A stretch of 64,000 nucleotides of DNA, taken from positions 868,001 to 932,000 of the forward strand of contig NZ_CP046155.1 of NCBI RefSeq assembly GCF_016403105.1, read 5' to 3'. Source of the DNA: Leptolyngbya sp. BL0902 (lineage in GTDB: Bacteria > Cyanobacteriota > Cyanobacteriia > Phormidesmidales > Phormidesmidaceae). A program made the translations under genes and the position numbers. The stretch's first letter is position 1, and the number at the start of each line of letters is the position of its first letter. Below are positions 45,401 through 54,692 of this stretch, in pieces. The notes under the pieces were generated by a model. That model did not search any database and was not told the origin of the DNA. It was given only the letters and a program-made list of their open reading frames with translations.

Positions 45401-47457
45401 TGGATGCGGGCCTGGAAACAGGGGAGTTTCAGTACGTGGGCTATACCCTCAGCTACCGCATCTCCAACCTGTTTTTTCAAAGTCGCCCCCTGGCTGAGGT
45501 TTTGACTGCCTTGCAAGAAGCGATGGCCTTTTGTCGGCAGGTGAACAACCAGTGGGCCATCGACGCCCTGCTGGGCTACCAGATCACCCTGGCCCAGCTC
45601 CAGCCCGACAGCGCTGCCGACGCCTTACCCACCGCCACGGACTATATCGAAACCTGCCGCCGCCACAACAGCCTCAGCGGATTGTGTCGCTACCACATTT
45701 TGCAGGGGCTAGTGCAATACCTCGACCACCAATTCGCCGCCGCCCTTGACCACCTCGACCAGGCTGCTCCGCTGCTGGACTTTATTCTGGGGGTGGTGTC
45801 CGTGGCGGAATACCACTTCTACACGGCCCTGGTCTTAGCGGCCCTGCCCCCCACCGCTGACCACCAGCAGCGCCTAGACCAGCACCGCACCTGGCTTCAT
45901 GACCGGGCCAAAACCTGCGTCGCCAACTTCCTGCAAAAGGCCCAGCTCATCGACGCTGAGTGCGCCCACATCAACCAGCAGCCCTGGGAAGCCATCCATC
46001 ACTACGATGCCGCCATTGCCAGCGCTGTAGCCCACGGGTTTCTTGCCGACGAAGCCATCGCCTGCGAACGGGCCGCTCGCTTTTGGCTGAGCCACCACAA
46101 GCCCACCCTGGCCCAACCCTACCTGCGCCAAGCCCACTACGCCTTTACCCGCTGGGGAGCCACCCACAAGGTGCAGCACCTAGAGCAGGAGTTTCCCGAA
46201 TTGGCAGGCGTCCGTTCGGAATCTACCCACCGCACCCTAGCCAGCCAAGGGAGCGGCAGCCGCCTAGGCGAAACCCTGGATCTATCCAGCTTGCTGAAGG
46301 CGTCCCAAGCCATTTCTAGCCAAATTGTGCTGGGAACCCTCACCCGTGACCTGATGGATATTTTGGTGGAAAATGCTGGGGCGCAGCTGGGCTATCTGCT
46401 GCTGCAAGGGGAGGATCAACTCACGGTGCAAGCCTATAGCGGCCCCGAAGATCGCCCGATTGCCACCGAGGCCAACGACCCCACCCAGCTACCGCTTTCC
46501 CTGTTGAATTACGTGCGGCGAACGCAAACCCCTGTTCTTTTGGCCGATGCCGTCAATGGCGGTGACTTTACCCAAGATCCCTACCTACGCGCACAGAAAC
46601 CGCAATCGGTGTTGTGTGTGCCCCTGCTGCACCAAGGGGATTTTATCGGGCTGGTGTATTTTGAACATCACCTTACCACCAACGCCTTTACCCTCAAACA
46701 ACTCGAAATTATTAATGTATTGTCTTCCCAAGCCGCAATTTCAATTCAAAATGCCCAGCTTTATAACACCCTAGAACAAAAAGTAGCCCAACGCACCGAA
46801 GCCCTGGCGGCTGAACGGGCGAAATCAGAACGGCTCCTGCGAAATATTTTGCCCGCATCCATTGTGGAACGGCTCAAGGAAAACGAGCGAGACATTGCTG
46901 ACAGGTTTGATGAAGTGACGGTGATGTTCTGCGATATTGTGCAGTTTACCTCCCTTTCCAGCCAGATTCCACCGTCCCGACTGGTGCAATTTCTCAACCA
47001 AGTTTTCTCAGAATTTGATCATCTGTGTGAAGTGCATCAGCTCGAAAAAATCAAGACCATTGGCGATGCCTACGTGGCCGTGGGTGGTTTGCCAGGGAGT
47101 GCTACGAACCATGTAGAAGCGATAGCCAATATGGCCCTAGATATGCTGAAAATCATCCAATCCGTTAGCCTACCTATTGCCGAGTTATCTCACCAATCTC
47201 CCAACCTTCGCATTGGCATTCACGTGGGGCCAGTGGTGGCCGGGGTGATTGGCAAGCGCAAATTTGCCTACGATTTGTGGGGTGATACCGTCAACGTCGC
47301 CAGCCGCATGGAATCCCATGGAGAAGCCGGAAAGATCCAGGTCACGGAGGCCATTTATCGCAAACTTGCCCACCATTACCGCTTTGAACGCCGCGCCCCC
47401 ATTGAGGTCAAGGGCAAGGGCAAAATGACCACCTACTGGCTGCTGGGTCATCCCTAG
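42448..47457 (+). CDS. Ser/Thr kinase-ATPase-GAF-adenylyl cyclase fusion
   Basis: 1669 aa. Kinase domain (about 1-270) with VVVKRLN (ATP Lys), HKDINPAN catalytic loop, DFG and SPEQTGR activation segment. Then a predicted ATPase (about 285-600) with Walker A GYAGIGKS and LFLDDWQWAD, TPR-like helices (about 650-1260), a GAF domain (about 1285-1435) and a class III cyclase (about 1480-1669). The cyclase keeps both metal Asp (MFCDIVQF, TIGDAYV), the adenine-selecting Lys (EKIKTIG) and Asp (YDLWGDTVNVASRM) and the transition-state Asn/Arg, so it should make cAMP. No membrane helix. Divergent from ndhF3. Confidence 0.93.
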   Translation: MAIPGYETHQVLHCSDVSIVERGLWDGRRVVVKRLNRPYPLPQDLDRYRQEHDLLSRLDSDWIIKSYALMTEHHTLALVLEDMGGDSLRQHYPAQPLDLDTFLTLALAITQGLGDLHRANIIHKDINPANIIFNPQTGQLRLIDFGLSSQVQQEITLLQHPNTLEGTLAYISPEQTGRVNRLIDYRSDIYSLGVTFYELLTGSLPFNSTDPMTLVHGHLAKTPPNLADQRPDLPAALVALVSKMMAKGAEDRYQSAWGIQADLERLQRKIPDFAIAQDDYPVQFRLPQRLYGREADLKRLLAGFEAMRQGGHGPFVLVTGYAGIGKSALVGELHRPVTEAQGYFAAGKFEQFQRVTPYSAWIKALGELLRQVLAESTERLDHLRAQLLDALGHNGQVLIEVIPDLGLILGPQPPVPTLAPAEAQNRFENLFQRFVRVFAQPDHPLVLFLDDWQWADSASLRLLRLVLGDSQCQSLLLIGSYRSNEVGPTHPLMRLLTTLAQEGLVPTTLDLQPLGLGHIRQLLQDALASDGPTVQPLAELVLAKTNGNPFFVNEFIKTLATDGLLQFDPSQRGWRWDLAQIQAQDITDNVVVLMTDKLKKLSAAVQYLLSIAACIGTTFEVETLSLVADQDREVVQVELSQATQAGLILTTKQSQELRFLHDRVQQAAYELVSPDEKAALHLRIGQQGRGQLTNHPEKLFDVVDHLNLGRSQLPESEHLDVAELNLEAGRRAKQATAYRAAAQYLEAGIRLCPACDTPAELRFALHREQAEVQYLLGELAASQQAIDELLRQELSPLQRADVFNVLIVQNTIQTNYQQALAAGQEALAALGITLPLTDLDQAFAEEYAKLQAALGDRPLASLEHLPAMTNAEQRFAVELLSNLGSAAYRYDRKIWQIIVVMSINLFLRHGNGPQSCYGYSNYGTLLGSVLGDYPAGYESALVSLGLAERYGNRTQVSRACFILSNFVQSWVRPVAEADAINQAGVDAGLETGEFQYVGYTLSYRISNLFFQSRPLAEVLTALQEAMAFCRQVNNQWAIDALLGYQITLAQLQPDSAADALPTATDYIETCRRHNSLSGLCRYHILQGLVQYLDHQFAAALDHLDQAAPLLDFILGVVSVAEYHFYTALVLAALPPTADHQQRLDQHRTWLHDRAKTCVANFLQKAQLIDAECAHINQQPWEAIHHYDAAIASAVAHGFLADEAIACERAARFWLSHHKPTLAQPYLRQAHYAFTRWGATHKVQHLEQEFPELAGVRSESTHRTLASQGSGSRLGETLDLSSLLKASQAISSQIVLGTLTRDLMDILVENAGAQLGYLLLQGEDQLTVQAYSGPEDRPIATEANDPTQLPLSLLNYVRRTQTPVLLADAVNGGDFTQDPYLRAQKPQSVLCVPLLHQGDFIGLVYFEHHLTTNAFTLKQLEIINVLSSQAAISIQNAQLYNTLEQKVAQRTEALAAERAKSERLLRNILPASIVERLKENERDIADRFDEVTVMFCDIVQFTSLSSQIPPSRLVQFLNQVFSEFDHLCEVHQLEKIKTIGDAYVAVGGLPGSATNHVEAIANMALDMLKIIQSVSLPIAELSHQSPNLRIGIHVGPVVAGVIGKRKFAYDLWGDTVNVASRMESHGEAGKIQVTEAIYRKLAHHYRFERRAPIEVKGKGKMTTYWLLGHP

Positions 47458-47594
47458 CGCTGGGCCTCGCTCTCAAGGTGACAAGGCTTCCAATGCGGGG
47501 CTGGGCCAAGCTTTGAGCGCATGGGAGTGAGGAAGACCCTAGGCCCCAATCGAGGTCGCAGGCTGCGCCAGAGCGATGAATGGGCGGATGGCAT

Positions 47595-48251
47595 CTACTC
47601 CGACATCTGGGCACCCCAGTCGAGGGCGGCTTCCCAGCCCTGACCTTGGCGCAGAATGGTGGGTTCATCGCCGATGACGTCGATAATGGTAGAGACGTCG
47701 TAGGTCATGGGCTCGTCATCTTCGATCATGATGTCTACCAGCTTTTCAAGGGCATCGAACACTTCGGCTTTGTCGATGAGGCGGGGCTTGGTGGTGGGGT
47801 GGGGCACCACGCTGAGGGCCGAGGTGGAAATAATCGGATGCCCCAGCGCTTCGATCAGGTCTAGGCAAATGGGGCTATTGGGCACCCGAATGCCTGTGGT
47901 GCGGCGTTTTGGATCCATCACGAGCTTGGGTACCAGCTTGGTGGCGGGCAGCAAGAAGGTAAACGGCCCCGGAATCAGGCGGCGGATGATGCGGTAGGCG
48001 CTGTCGTTGACGATGGCGTAGTCGGTAATGTTGGACAGCGACGAGCAGAGAAAGGTGAGAGGTTTGTCATTAGAGATCTGCTTGATCTGGCGCACCCGCT
48101 GCACCGCGCCTCGATGGTTGAGGTCGCAGCCGATGGCGTAGACTGTGTCTGTAGGGTAGAGCGCAATCGCCCCTTGGCGGAGGGCCTCGGCGATGGACTG
48201 CACCTTTCGAGCCTGGGGGGTTTCGGGATGGAGTCGATAGTGCGTTGCCAT
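47595..48251 (-). CDS. YciO/Sua5-YrdC family protein
   Basis: 218 aa. [38 protein letters not shown] and [28 protein letters not shown] are the YrdC fold motifs for binding threonylcarbamoyl-AMP. The KQISNDKPL spacing and lack of a C-terminal Sua5 domain fit YciO, whose exact role is less certain than that of TsaC/Sua5. It is divergent to larC; the long larC frame begins before its ATG but the real starts are about 140 bases apart. Confidence 0.88.
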   Translation of the reverse strand: MATHYRLHPETPQARKVQSIAEALRQGAIALYPTDTVYAIGCDLNHRGAVQRVRQIKQISNDKPLTFLCSSLSNITDYAIVNDSAYRIIRRLIPGPFTFLLPATKLVPKLVMDPKRRTTGIRVPNSPICLDLIEALGHPIISTSALSVVPHPTTKPRLIDKAEVFDALEKLVDIMIEDDEPMTYDVSTIIDVIGDEPTILRQGQGWEAALDWGAQMSE

Positions 48252-48388
48252 GGGGTTGCGTCCTCAAGTATCCCGAACCGTGCCGATTAAAGGGGCATAC
48301 CACCGACCGATCTTGTCCTACGACAAATCAAGGTCATCCTGTGGCTCTCCTATTGTGGAAGAATTCTGGCATAGCTCAGCCGATTTGT

Positions 48389-50014
48389 ATGAAAACGATA
48401 GCCTACCTCGACTGCCCATCCGGCATTTCTGGCGATATGTGTTTGGGGGCCGTCCTGGATGCTGGAGTGCCCCTCGACTACTTGCAAACTCAGCTCCACC
48501 GTTTGGGGCTAGAGGATGAGTTTCAGCTATCGGCAACCTCTGTTTTGCGGCAGGGGCTGCGTGCCCTCAAGGCCAAGGTGGAACTGACCGAGCCAGCCTT
48601 TGCCGCTGAGCCGGATCCTTGGGACACCGACCCAGAGTCCGAATCAGCCCCCGATTCGGCCCACGGACATTCGGCCCACGGACATTCGGCCCACGGACAT
48701 CCTGGCCATCGGCGTCACGGCCCCAGGCACTCGGATCATCGCCCTGGATCGCGTCATCGCCACCAGGGCCGCGCCGATAGCCACAGCCACAGCCACGTTC
48801 ATACCGATGGCCACAGCACCGTTTCAAGTTCGGCCCACAGCACCACTCGCATCATCCACAATGGCGAGGTGCAAGTGCATCACCACCATGCCTATCGCCA
48901 CAGCCACAGCCCCGATCCTGCGGAGGCCCATCATCCCCCCGATAACTACGCTGAGCCGAGCCCCGATCCTTCCCATTCCCACGCCCCCGGCACCCGCCAT
49001 CTCCCAGAAATTGAAGCCCTGATTACCCAGGCTGGGCTACCGGATCGGGCTTGTCGCTGGAGTTTGGCGGTGTTTCGGCAACTGGCCGAGGCCGAGGCGG
49101 CGGTGCATGGCATTGCCGTTGACCAGGTTCACTTCCATGAGGTGGGGGCCACCGACGCCCTGGTAGACATTGTGGGCACCTGTCTGGGGCTAGATTATTT
49201 GGGCATTGACGCGCTGTTTTGTTCGGCGCTGCCCACGGGCCAAGGTCGGGTAAAAGCGGCCCATGGCTGGCTTCCGGTGCCTGCTCCGGCGGTGCTGAAG
49301 CTGATGGAAATGCGAAACATCCCCCTCTACAGCAACGGTATCCAGGGCGAGTTGGTGACGCCCACCGGAGCGGCCCTCGTCGCGGCCCTGGCCCAAGGAT
49401 TTGGCGATCCTCCGGCCATGACGCTGCAACGGCTGGGATTGGGGGCAGGCCAGAAAGACTTTCCCCAGGCCAACATTCTGCGGCTGTGGGTGGGCACCGA
49501 CTCGGCAACAGGTTCAGCAAGCGAGACATCACCCCAGACCGAAACCATCGCTGTGCTAGAAACCCAGGTGGATGACATGGTGCCCCAAACCATGGGCTAT
49601 CTCTATGATCGGCTGTTTGAGGCGGGAGCTTTGGACGTGTTTTCCCAGCCCATCGCTATGAAAAAATCGCGCCCTGGGCTGTTGATTACGGTGCTATGCC
49701 TCCCCGAGGCCGAGGCCCGCTGCACGGAGGTGCTGTTTGCCGAAACACCCACCCTAGGCATTCGCCACCGCCACCAAGCCCGCACCATTCTGCGGCGCGA
49801 GTTCCACCGCCTAGAAACCCCCTACGGCCCGGTGTCGATGAAGGTGGCCTACCACCCCCAAACCCAGGCGGTACTGAATGTTCACCCCGAATACGAGGAC
49901 TGCGCGGCCCTGGCCCGTCAGCATGATGTTCCCTGGCAGGTGGTTTACCACACGGCCCTGGGGCTGTGGTATCAGACGCCCCCCTCAACGGCGACCCAGC
50001 CCGCCTCCGAATGA
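48389..50014 (+). CDS. larC: LarC nickel-pincer cofactor synthase with His-rich insert
   Basis: 541 aa from ATG 48389. N-terminus [40 protein letters not shown] (about 250-265), [12 protein letters not shown] and [29 protein letters not shown] are diagnostic of LarC (former DUF111). It inserts nickel into the pyridinium dithiocarboxylate precursor using CTP. In Lactiplantibacillus the gene is split by a frameshift; here it is one frame. Residues about 75-215 are a His/Ser/Asp-rich insert likely to hold nickel. larB, larE and larA are not in the window. Confidence 0.92.
   Translation: MKTIAYLDCPSGISGDMCLGAVLDAGVPLDYLQTQLHRLGLEDEFQLSATSVLRQGLRALKAKVELTEPAFAAEPDPWDTDPESESAPDSAHGHSAHGHSAHGHPGHRRHGPRHSDHRPGSRHRHQGRADSHSHSHVHTDGHSTVSSSAHSTTRIIHNGEVQVHHHHAYRHSHSPDPAEAHHPPDNYAEPSPDPSHSHAPGTRHLPEIEALITQAGLPDRACRWSLAVFRQLAEAEAAVHGIAVDQVHFHEVGATDALVDIVGTCLGLDYLGIDALFCSALPTGQGRVKAAHGWLPVPAPAVLKLMEMRNIPLYSNGIQGELVTPTGAALVAALAQGFGDPPAMTLQRLGLGAGQKDFPQANILRLWVGTDSATGSASETSPQTETIAVLETQVDDMVPQTMGYLYDRLFEAGALDVFSQPIAMKKSRPGLLITVLCLPEAEARCTEVLFAETPTLGIRHRHQARTILRREFHRLETPYGPVSMKVAYHPQTQAVLNVHPEYEDCAALARQHDVPWQVVYHTALGLWYQTPPSTATQPASE
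48656..48700 (+). repeat. Three perfect 15-bp repeats in larC
   Basis: TCGGCCCACGGACAT three times, encoding SAHGH repeats in the His-rich insert. Slippage here would change the number of histidines without breaking the frame. Confidence 0.9.
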
Positions 50015-50123
50015 GCCGTACCGGGTAGCATGGGCGCATCGGATAGCCAGCCCCTATTTGGGGGCTTACTGCTGGAGAATCGGGGGTATCGAAGGTGGAT
50101 TCGGTCGCCTGTGGAGGCCAACC

Positions 50124-51518
50124 TTAGCCGAGGGTTTCGAGGTAGTCGCGGATGCGGTTGCGGCGTTTGGGCTGACGCAGCTTTTGCAACGCCTTGGACT
50201 CAATCTGGCGCACCCGTTCCCTCGACAGTTCTAGGGCACGGCCAATTTCTGCCAGGGAGTAGGGGGTGCCGTCTGTGAGGCCAAAGCGCATGGTAATGAC
50301 GTCTTGCTCGCGGGTGGTGAGGTCGGCCATGAGCTGTTTCAGGTCTCGGCGCAGGGATTCGCGAATCAGAATATCCTCCGGCGAAAGACCCTCGGTTTCT
50401 AGCAGGTCGCCCAGTTCTGTGTCGCGGTCTTTGCCCACTTTGGTTTCAAGGGACACCGAGCGCGGCACCCGCAGCAGCACCTCCCGCACCTGTGGCCCGG
50501 TCATATCCAGCTCCTTGGCGATGTCGTCCACCGTGGGAGTGCGGCCCTTTTCTTGGGCCAGTTTGCGCTGGGCCTTTTTAATTTTGTTGAGTTTTTCGGT
50601 GATGTGAACCGGGAGGCGGATGGTGCGGCTTTGGGTGGCAATGGCGCGGGTGATGCCTTGGCGAATCCACCAGTAGGCGTAGGTGCTGAAGCGATAGCCC
50701 TTGGTGGGGTCAAACTTTTCCACCGCCCGCTCTAGGCCCAGGGTGCCTTCCTGGATGAGATCCAGCAGTTCCAGCCCCCGGTTTTGGTATTTCTTGGCCA
50801 CCGAAACCACCAGGCGCAGGTTGGCCTTAATCATGTGTTCCTTGGCCCGAATGCCCTCGGCAATCACCTGCTCCAGTTCGGGCACTGTCAGGTGGCTGAG
50901 ATCGGCCCAGGCCCGTTTTCCTGCGGCCAACGTCGGCTTCAGTTCGGCGATGGGCACTTGGGCTTCCGTGGCCCAGCGCTCTAGGGAAGGTCGATAGCCC
51001 AACTGCGACGACAGCCGATCCCGTGTGCGCAGCAGGGTATGGTAGGTGCTGAGGATGCCGCCGTCGGCCTGGGCTGTTTCGTCAAGGGTTTGCAAGAGCT
51101 GCATATAGCTCTGAACGCACTGGGCTTCGGAGACCTCCTCATCCTTGGCCAGCAGTTTCACCCGACCAATTTCCTGGAGATAGAGCCGGACGAGATCCGT
51201 TGTGTGTCGGTTCTTCAGCAGCGCCGCCGCCTCGGCTTCAAGTACGTCGCTGTCCACGGCATCCGGCTCTAGGGCATCGACATCAGCGATGGTCAGGGTT
51301 GAAGGATCCATATCAGGGGCCTCAAGGTCTAGGGCATCATCGGTTGCGTCGTCATCATCTGTGCCATGGGGGGATCTCAGCCCAGCCGCATCGGGGGTGG
51401 ATGGGGAGGCAGAGCCAGAATAGACCCCTCGAACATGGCCCCAGGCCAAGGACAAACCCAACGGATCGCTGGCCCGCAGGGCGTCGTCGTCTTGGCTATT
51501 GTGCGGTGTGAATACCAT
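50124..51518 (-). CDS. sigC: Group 2 sigma-70 factor, probably SigC
   Basis: 464 aa from ATG 51518 (frame open to 51551). Region 1.2 (DLVRLYLQEIGRVKLLAKDEEV), region 2 (NLRLVVSVAKKYQNRGLELLDLIQEGTLGL, FSTYAYWWIRQ), region 3 and the region 4 helix-turn-helix (YSLAEIGRALELSRERVRQIESKAL) are complete. The N-terminal 110 residues are Asp-rich and unlike the principal SigA. The closing LRQPKRRNRIRDYLE resembles SigC rather than SigA from memory; group membership is fairly sure, the letter less so. Alternative sigma factors of this group adjust transcription in stationary phase and stress. Confidence 0.85.
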   Translation of the reverse strand: MVFTPHNSQDDDALRASDPLGLSLAWGHVRGVYSGSASPSTPDAAGLRSPHGTDDDDATDDALDLEAPDMDPSTLTIADVDALEPDAVDSDVLEAEAAALLKNRHTTDLVRLYLQEIGRVKLLAKDEEVSEAQCVQSYMQLLQTLDETAQADGGILSTYHTLLRTRDRLSSQLGYRPSLERWATEAQVPIAELKPTLAAGKRAWADLSHLTVPELEQVIAEGIRAKEHMIKANLRLVVSVAKKYQNRGLELLDLIQEGTLGLERAVEKFDPTKGYRFSTYAYWWIRQGITRAIATQSRTIRLPVHITEKLNKIKKAQRKLAQEKGRTPTVDDIAKELDMTGPQVREVLLRVPRSVSLETKVGKDRDTELGDLLETEGLSPEDILIRESLRRDLKQLMADLTTREQDVITMRFGLTDGTPYSLAEIGRALELSRERVRQIESKALQKLRQPKRRNRIRDYLETLG

Positions 51519-51882
51519 GACACTCTCGAATAACGCGTACACATAGGCCATCAGTTGGCGATGTTGTTAGTGTTCCCCCCTGGCTAAGGTTTAGAAACAG
51601 TGTTAAGCAATCCAGTCACAAAGTAGAGGGGCTAGGCCCGCCTGGGGTTGATCTCCCTTCCGTCGCCGCTCCCTGAGTGGCTGCCGGGTGAATTTACTGA
51701 CACTGTAATCTACGCTAAGGTTGCCGCCGATTCCTGATCAAACGTTACGCCTTTGTCAAAACCTCATCATGAGGTTGCCTGTCCCGCGTAGGATAGGAAC
51801 ATCGCCCGCCTTCAGGGATCGGCGGCCATGGCTTGCCGTTGTTCCTGTGGCTTGCCGTTGTCTCCGTGATGGTCATTCGCCC
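51519..51882. other. Divergent intergenic region between sigC and the PCP-reductase-like gene
   Basis: No convincing gene. An open frame runs from 51721 into the PCP-reductase-like gene but its N-terminal part is not conserved-looking. A GAGAG sits just before the sigC ATG. Confidence 0.35.
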
Positions 51883-52053
51883 ATGTCAGACCTACCCGCT
51901 TGGACGCCTGCCGCCCAGGCCAAACTCAAAAATATCCCCTTCTTTGTGCGGGCTCAGGCTCGCAAACGCATTGAAGATGTGGCCCGCGAACAGGAAGCCG
52001 AGGCCATCACCGCCGATATTGTGGAGCAGGTGCGGCTAGAATTTGGCCAGTAG
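51883..52053 (+). CDS. PCP-reductase-domain small protein (ChlB C-terminus-like)
   Basis: 56 aa from ATG 51883. WTPAAQAKLKNIPFFVRAQARKRIEDVAREQEAEAITADIVEQ (given here only as a pattern: WTP, IPFFVR, RIEDVAR, IT) is the PCP_red domain found at the end of the dark-operative protochlorophyllide reductase ChlB. Free-standing copies are frequent in cyanobacteria; role unknown. Confidence 0.8.
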   Translation: MSDLPAWTPAAQAKLKNIPFFVRAQARKRIEDVAREQEAEAITADIVEQVRLEFGQ

Positions 52054-52066
52054 CCCCTGCCCAGAC

Positions 52067-53251
52067 CTATCCCTCCACCCCCAAGGTACGGTAAAAGTCC
52101 AGCAATTGCTGGGCCAGGGCGGTGTTGGTGTAGTGGGTCATGGCTTGGCCATAGGCCCGTTCGGCCAGGGTTTGGCGCTGGCTGGGGTTATCGAGCAGCA
52201 GGCGCAGGCGGGCGGCGAGGGCCGCAGAATTGGCGGCGGGGAAACTCAAGCCAGCCTCCTCGACCACATGGGGGGCGGTGCCACCGTCTGAGCCGATAAT
52301 GGGGACAGCACAGGCCATAGCGGACAGCAAGAGATGGATCGATGGCTCTGGCCAGTCGGTGGTTGGGCAGGATGGGCCGTTGTGGGTCAAGTGGGTGGGC
52401 AATACAAGGGCATCCATCAGATTGAGGTATCGCGACACCTCGCGGTGGGGAACACTCTCAACCCAGCGCACTCGGTCGGCAATGCCTGCGGCCTGGAGGT
52501 GGTGGGGCAGCGTATCTTTGAGGTCTCCTCGGCCCAGCAGCAACCATACCCAAGGTTGGGGATGATCTCTCAGGGTAGCCAGTGCCTTACAGAGGGTGAG
52601 CACCCCCTTTTCCGCGATGAATTGCCCCACAAAGCCCACCACAAAAGTACCCTCCGCAATAGGGATCTGGCGAGCGAGGTCAGGCTGAGCCTGGGGAAAA
52701 AAGCAGGTCTCATCCACCCCCACCTGGGGCATGATGCGGCATGGCCCCCGGTAGCCACGCTGGCAAAGGGCCTCCACTCCCTTGGGTCGCCCGGCTACCA
52801 GCCCGTGGGTGTGGCGCAGGTTGTAGGACTCTAGCCAGGAGACCGGAGACTGGAAATTGTCTTGGGCGGAGGGCCAGCCCGCAAACAAGACATTCTTGGC
52901 CTTCAAGTCGAGCAGGCGGTTGAGGGTGATGGTCTGGGCATAGGCGAGGGACTTAGCCCCCTCCTCCACCTGAATCACCTGGGGCTGAAATTCTCGCAGC
53001 AGCGTTACCAGGTCGGGGCCAAACCCCAGCAACCCCTGGTTATTTTGGCTAAAGTTGCCCAAGGGAATCAGCCGAAAGTTGCCGTCATCCCAAGCCTGGG
53101 ACTCAATCAGGCGATATTGGGGATTGCCCACACTCCAGCGGCGGGGCACCCCCACGGCCACCTCCAGGTTGGGATCAAGGTGGGCCAAGGCTCGCAGTTT
53201 TCCGCAGTTGAGATTAACAATATAGGTATGACTCAGCACCAGCACGCGCAT
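52067..53251 (-). CDS. GT4-type glycosyltransferase
   Basis: 394 aa. The N-terminus RVLVLSHTYIV and the C-terminal GT4 domain (GTFVVGFVGQFIAEKGVLTLCKAL, VWLLLGRGDLKD, PSIHLLLSAMACAVPIIGSDGG) mark a retaining GT-B enzyme that binds a nucleotide sugar near the Glu-x7-Glu motif, here PEPSIHLLLSAMA. It probably makes an exopolysaccharide or envelope glycan; sugar unknown. A PCP-reductase gene ends 13 bases from its stop in a convergent arrangement. No polysaccharide cluster surrounds it. Confidence 0.82.
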   Translation of the reverse strand: MRVLVLSHTYIVNLNCGKLRALAHLDPNLEVAVGVPRRWSVGNPQYRLIESQAWDDGNFRLIPLGNFSQNNQGLLGFGPDLVTLLREFQPQVIQVEEGAKSLAYAQTITLNRLLDLKAKNVLFAGWPSAQDNFQSPVSWLESYNLRHTHGLVAGRPKGVEALCQRGYRGPCRIMPQVGVDETCFFPQAQPDLARQIPIAEGTFVVGFVGQFIAEKGVLTLCKALATLRDHPQPWVWLLLGRGDLKDTLPHHLQAAGIADRVRWVESVPHREVSRYLNLMDALVLPTHLTHNGPSCPTTDWPEPSIHLLLSAMACAVPIIGSDGGTAPHVVEEAGLSFPAANSAALAARLRLLLDNPSQRQTLAERAYGQAMTHYTNTALAQQLLDFYRTLGVEG

Positions 53252-53329
53252 GGCAAAAACCGTCCGGCGGCGGCAGGGAGGGACTTATCCCTAGGGTGCC
53301 CAAGTTTGGCCCAGGGCTAGCAGGGTGAG

Positions 53330-54280
53330 CTAGGGACGGTGGGCAAAGGTGTCGGTGGCGGTGATGAGAGCATCGACAATGCCGGGTTCTAGGGCAGAGT
53401 GGCCCGCCTCTGGCACTAGCACAAATTCTGCCTCTGGCCATGCCCGGTGAAGTTCCCAGGCCGTTATCGCTGGACACACCACGTCGTAACGCCCCTGCAC
53501 AATAACGCCTGGAATGTGGCGAAGGCGGTCTACGTTGCTCAAAAGCTGATCGTCCTGCTCAAAAAAGCCCCGATTGACAAAATAGTGGCACTCAATCCGA
53601 GCAAACGCCAGGGCAAACTCGTCGGCCCCAAAGCGGCTCATCAGGGCGGCGTCCTGGATTAGCATACTGGTGCTGGCTTCCCAAATCGACCAGGCGCGGG
53701 CTGCTTCTAGGCGAAGGTTGGCGTCCTCGTGGGTCAAACGTCGGTAGTAGGCGGCTAACAGGTCGTCCCGCTCGTTTTCTGGAATGGGCGCGAGGTAATG
53801 CTCCCAGGCGTCGGGATATAAAAAGCTGGCTCCCGCTTGGTAAAACCAGCGAATCTCCTTCTGGCGCAGGGTAAAAATGCCGCGCAGAATGAGCCCACAG
53901 CAGCGGTCGGGATGGGTTTCGGCGTAGGCCAGGGCCAGGGTGCTGCCCCAACTGCCCCCAAACACCGTCCATTGGTCAATCCCTAGGGCTTTGCGAATAG
54001 CCTCGATATCGCTGACCAAGGCCCAAGTCGTGTTCTCCTCCAGCTCGGCATGGGGAGTACTTTGGCCACAGCCTCGCTGGTCGAACAGGATCATCCGCCA
54101 CTGCTGGGGGTCAAAAAACTGGCGATAAGTTGGGTTGGTGCCGCCCCCTGGCCCACCGTGCAAAAAAATGACGGGCTTGCCCTGGGGGTTGCCCGCCTCT
54201 TCAATGTAGAGGTTGTGGAGGGGAGAGACCTGAAGCCGAAAGGTGTTGTAGGGGTCGATAGGGGGATAGAGGGTACGCAT
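53330..54280 (-). CDS. pip: Proline iminopeptidase
   Basis: 316 aa from ATG 54280. Alpha/beta hydrolase of family S33: oxyanion-hole HGGPGGG (about 42-48), DQRGCGQS, the nucleophile elbow GGSWGS (Ser about 111) and catalytic Asp and His in GRYDVVCP and EAGHSALEPG. It releases N-terminal proline from peptides. Cytoplasmic, no signal peptide. Typical length (310-320). Confidence 0.93.
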   Translation of the reverse strand: MRTLYPPIDPYNTFRLQVSPLHNLYIEEAGNPQGKPVIFLHGGPGGGTNPTYRQFFDPQQWRMILFDQRGCGQSTPHAELEENTTWALVSDIEAIRKALGIDQWTVFGGSWGSTLALAYAETHPDRCCGLILRGIFTLRQKEIRWFYQAGASFLYPDAWEHYLAPIPENERDDLLAAYYRRLTHEDANLRLEAARAWSIWEASTSMLIQDAALMSRFGADEFALAFARIECHYFVNRGFFEQDDQLLSNVDRLRHIPGVIVQGRYDVVCPAITAWELHRAWPEAEFVLVPEAGHSALEPGIVDALITATDTFAHRP

Positions 54281-54415
54281 GATTGCCAAGAAGAAGAACC
54301 CAGTCCTCTGCCCATACCCCTCTGAGGAAGGATGGGGAAACGGAGGGAGTGAGGGTATTCTATCGCTGGTTGCGATGCTCGAAAATGCAGAGCGGCTGGT
54401 TTTTATCCCCAGGAA

Positions 54416-54526
54416 TTATTGACGGTTCCTGGGGCTGCTCTTTACCACGCGCCACTCTCCCGTTTGCGGATCCCGCAGGGAAATAAAGGGGTTTGCCTTC
54501 AACGGCTTATTGCAGGGGCTGGCCAT
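54416..54526 (-). CDS. 36-aa conserved-looking small protein
   Basis: Begins MASPCNKPLKANPF and contains SLRDPQTGEWRVV, with basic end. A GGAGG lies nine bases before the ATG at 54526. The composition and a DPxTGEW pattern typical of real domains support coding. An inverted repeat CCCCAGGAA/TTCCTGGGG (54407-54433) spans its stop codon. Function unknown. Confidence 0.65.
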   Translation of the reverse strand: MASPCNKPLKANPFISLRDPQTGEWRVVKSSPRNRQ

Positions 54527-54692
54527 GGGAAGTACCCTCCTACACTTTTTCCCATGGTATGAAATGTAACCCCTGGCGTTGGTGACATACCAGGGGTGTT
54601 AGTCGTGATTGTGATCACGCTGGTGGGTGATTTAGATCAGGTCAATGGTGGGTGTCGTAGATCAGGTCAATGTCCCAGCAACGGTGAAAGCC

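Noticed and set aside
46900-47450. Cyclase as a bicarbonate-activated class IIIb enzyme
   Set aside because: Asp, not Thr, stands at the adenine-selecting position, which is the class IIIa pattern.
48245-48388. 48-residue N-terminal extension of LarC
   Set aside because: It overlaps the start of the divergent yciO gene; LarC begins with [11 protein letters not shown] right after the ATG at 48389.
54407-54433. Inverted repeat as a rho-independent terminator
   Set aside because: No T run follows on either strand.
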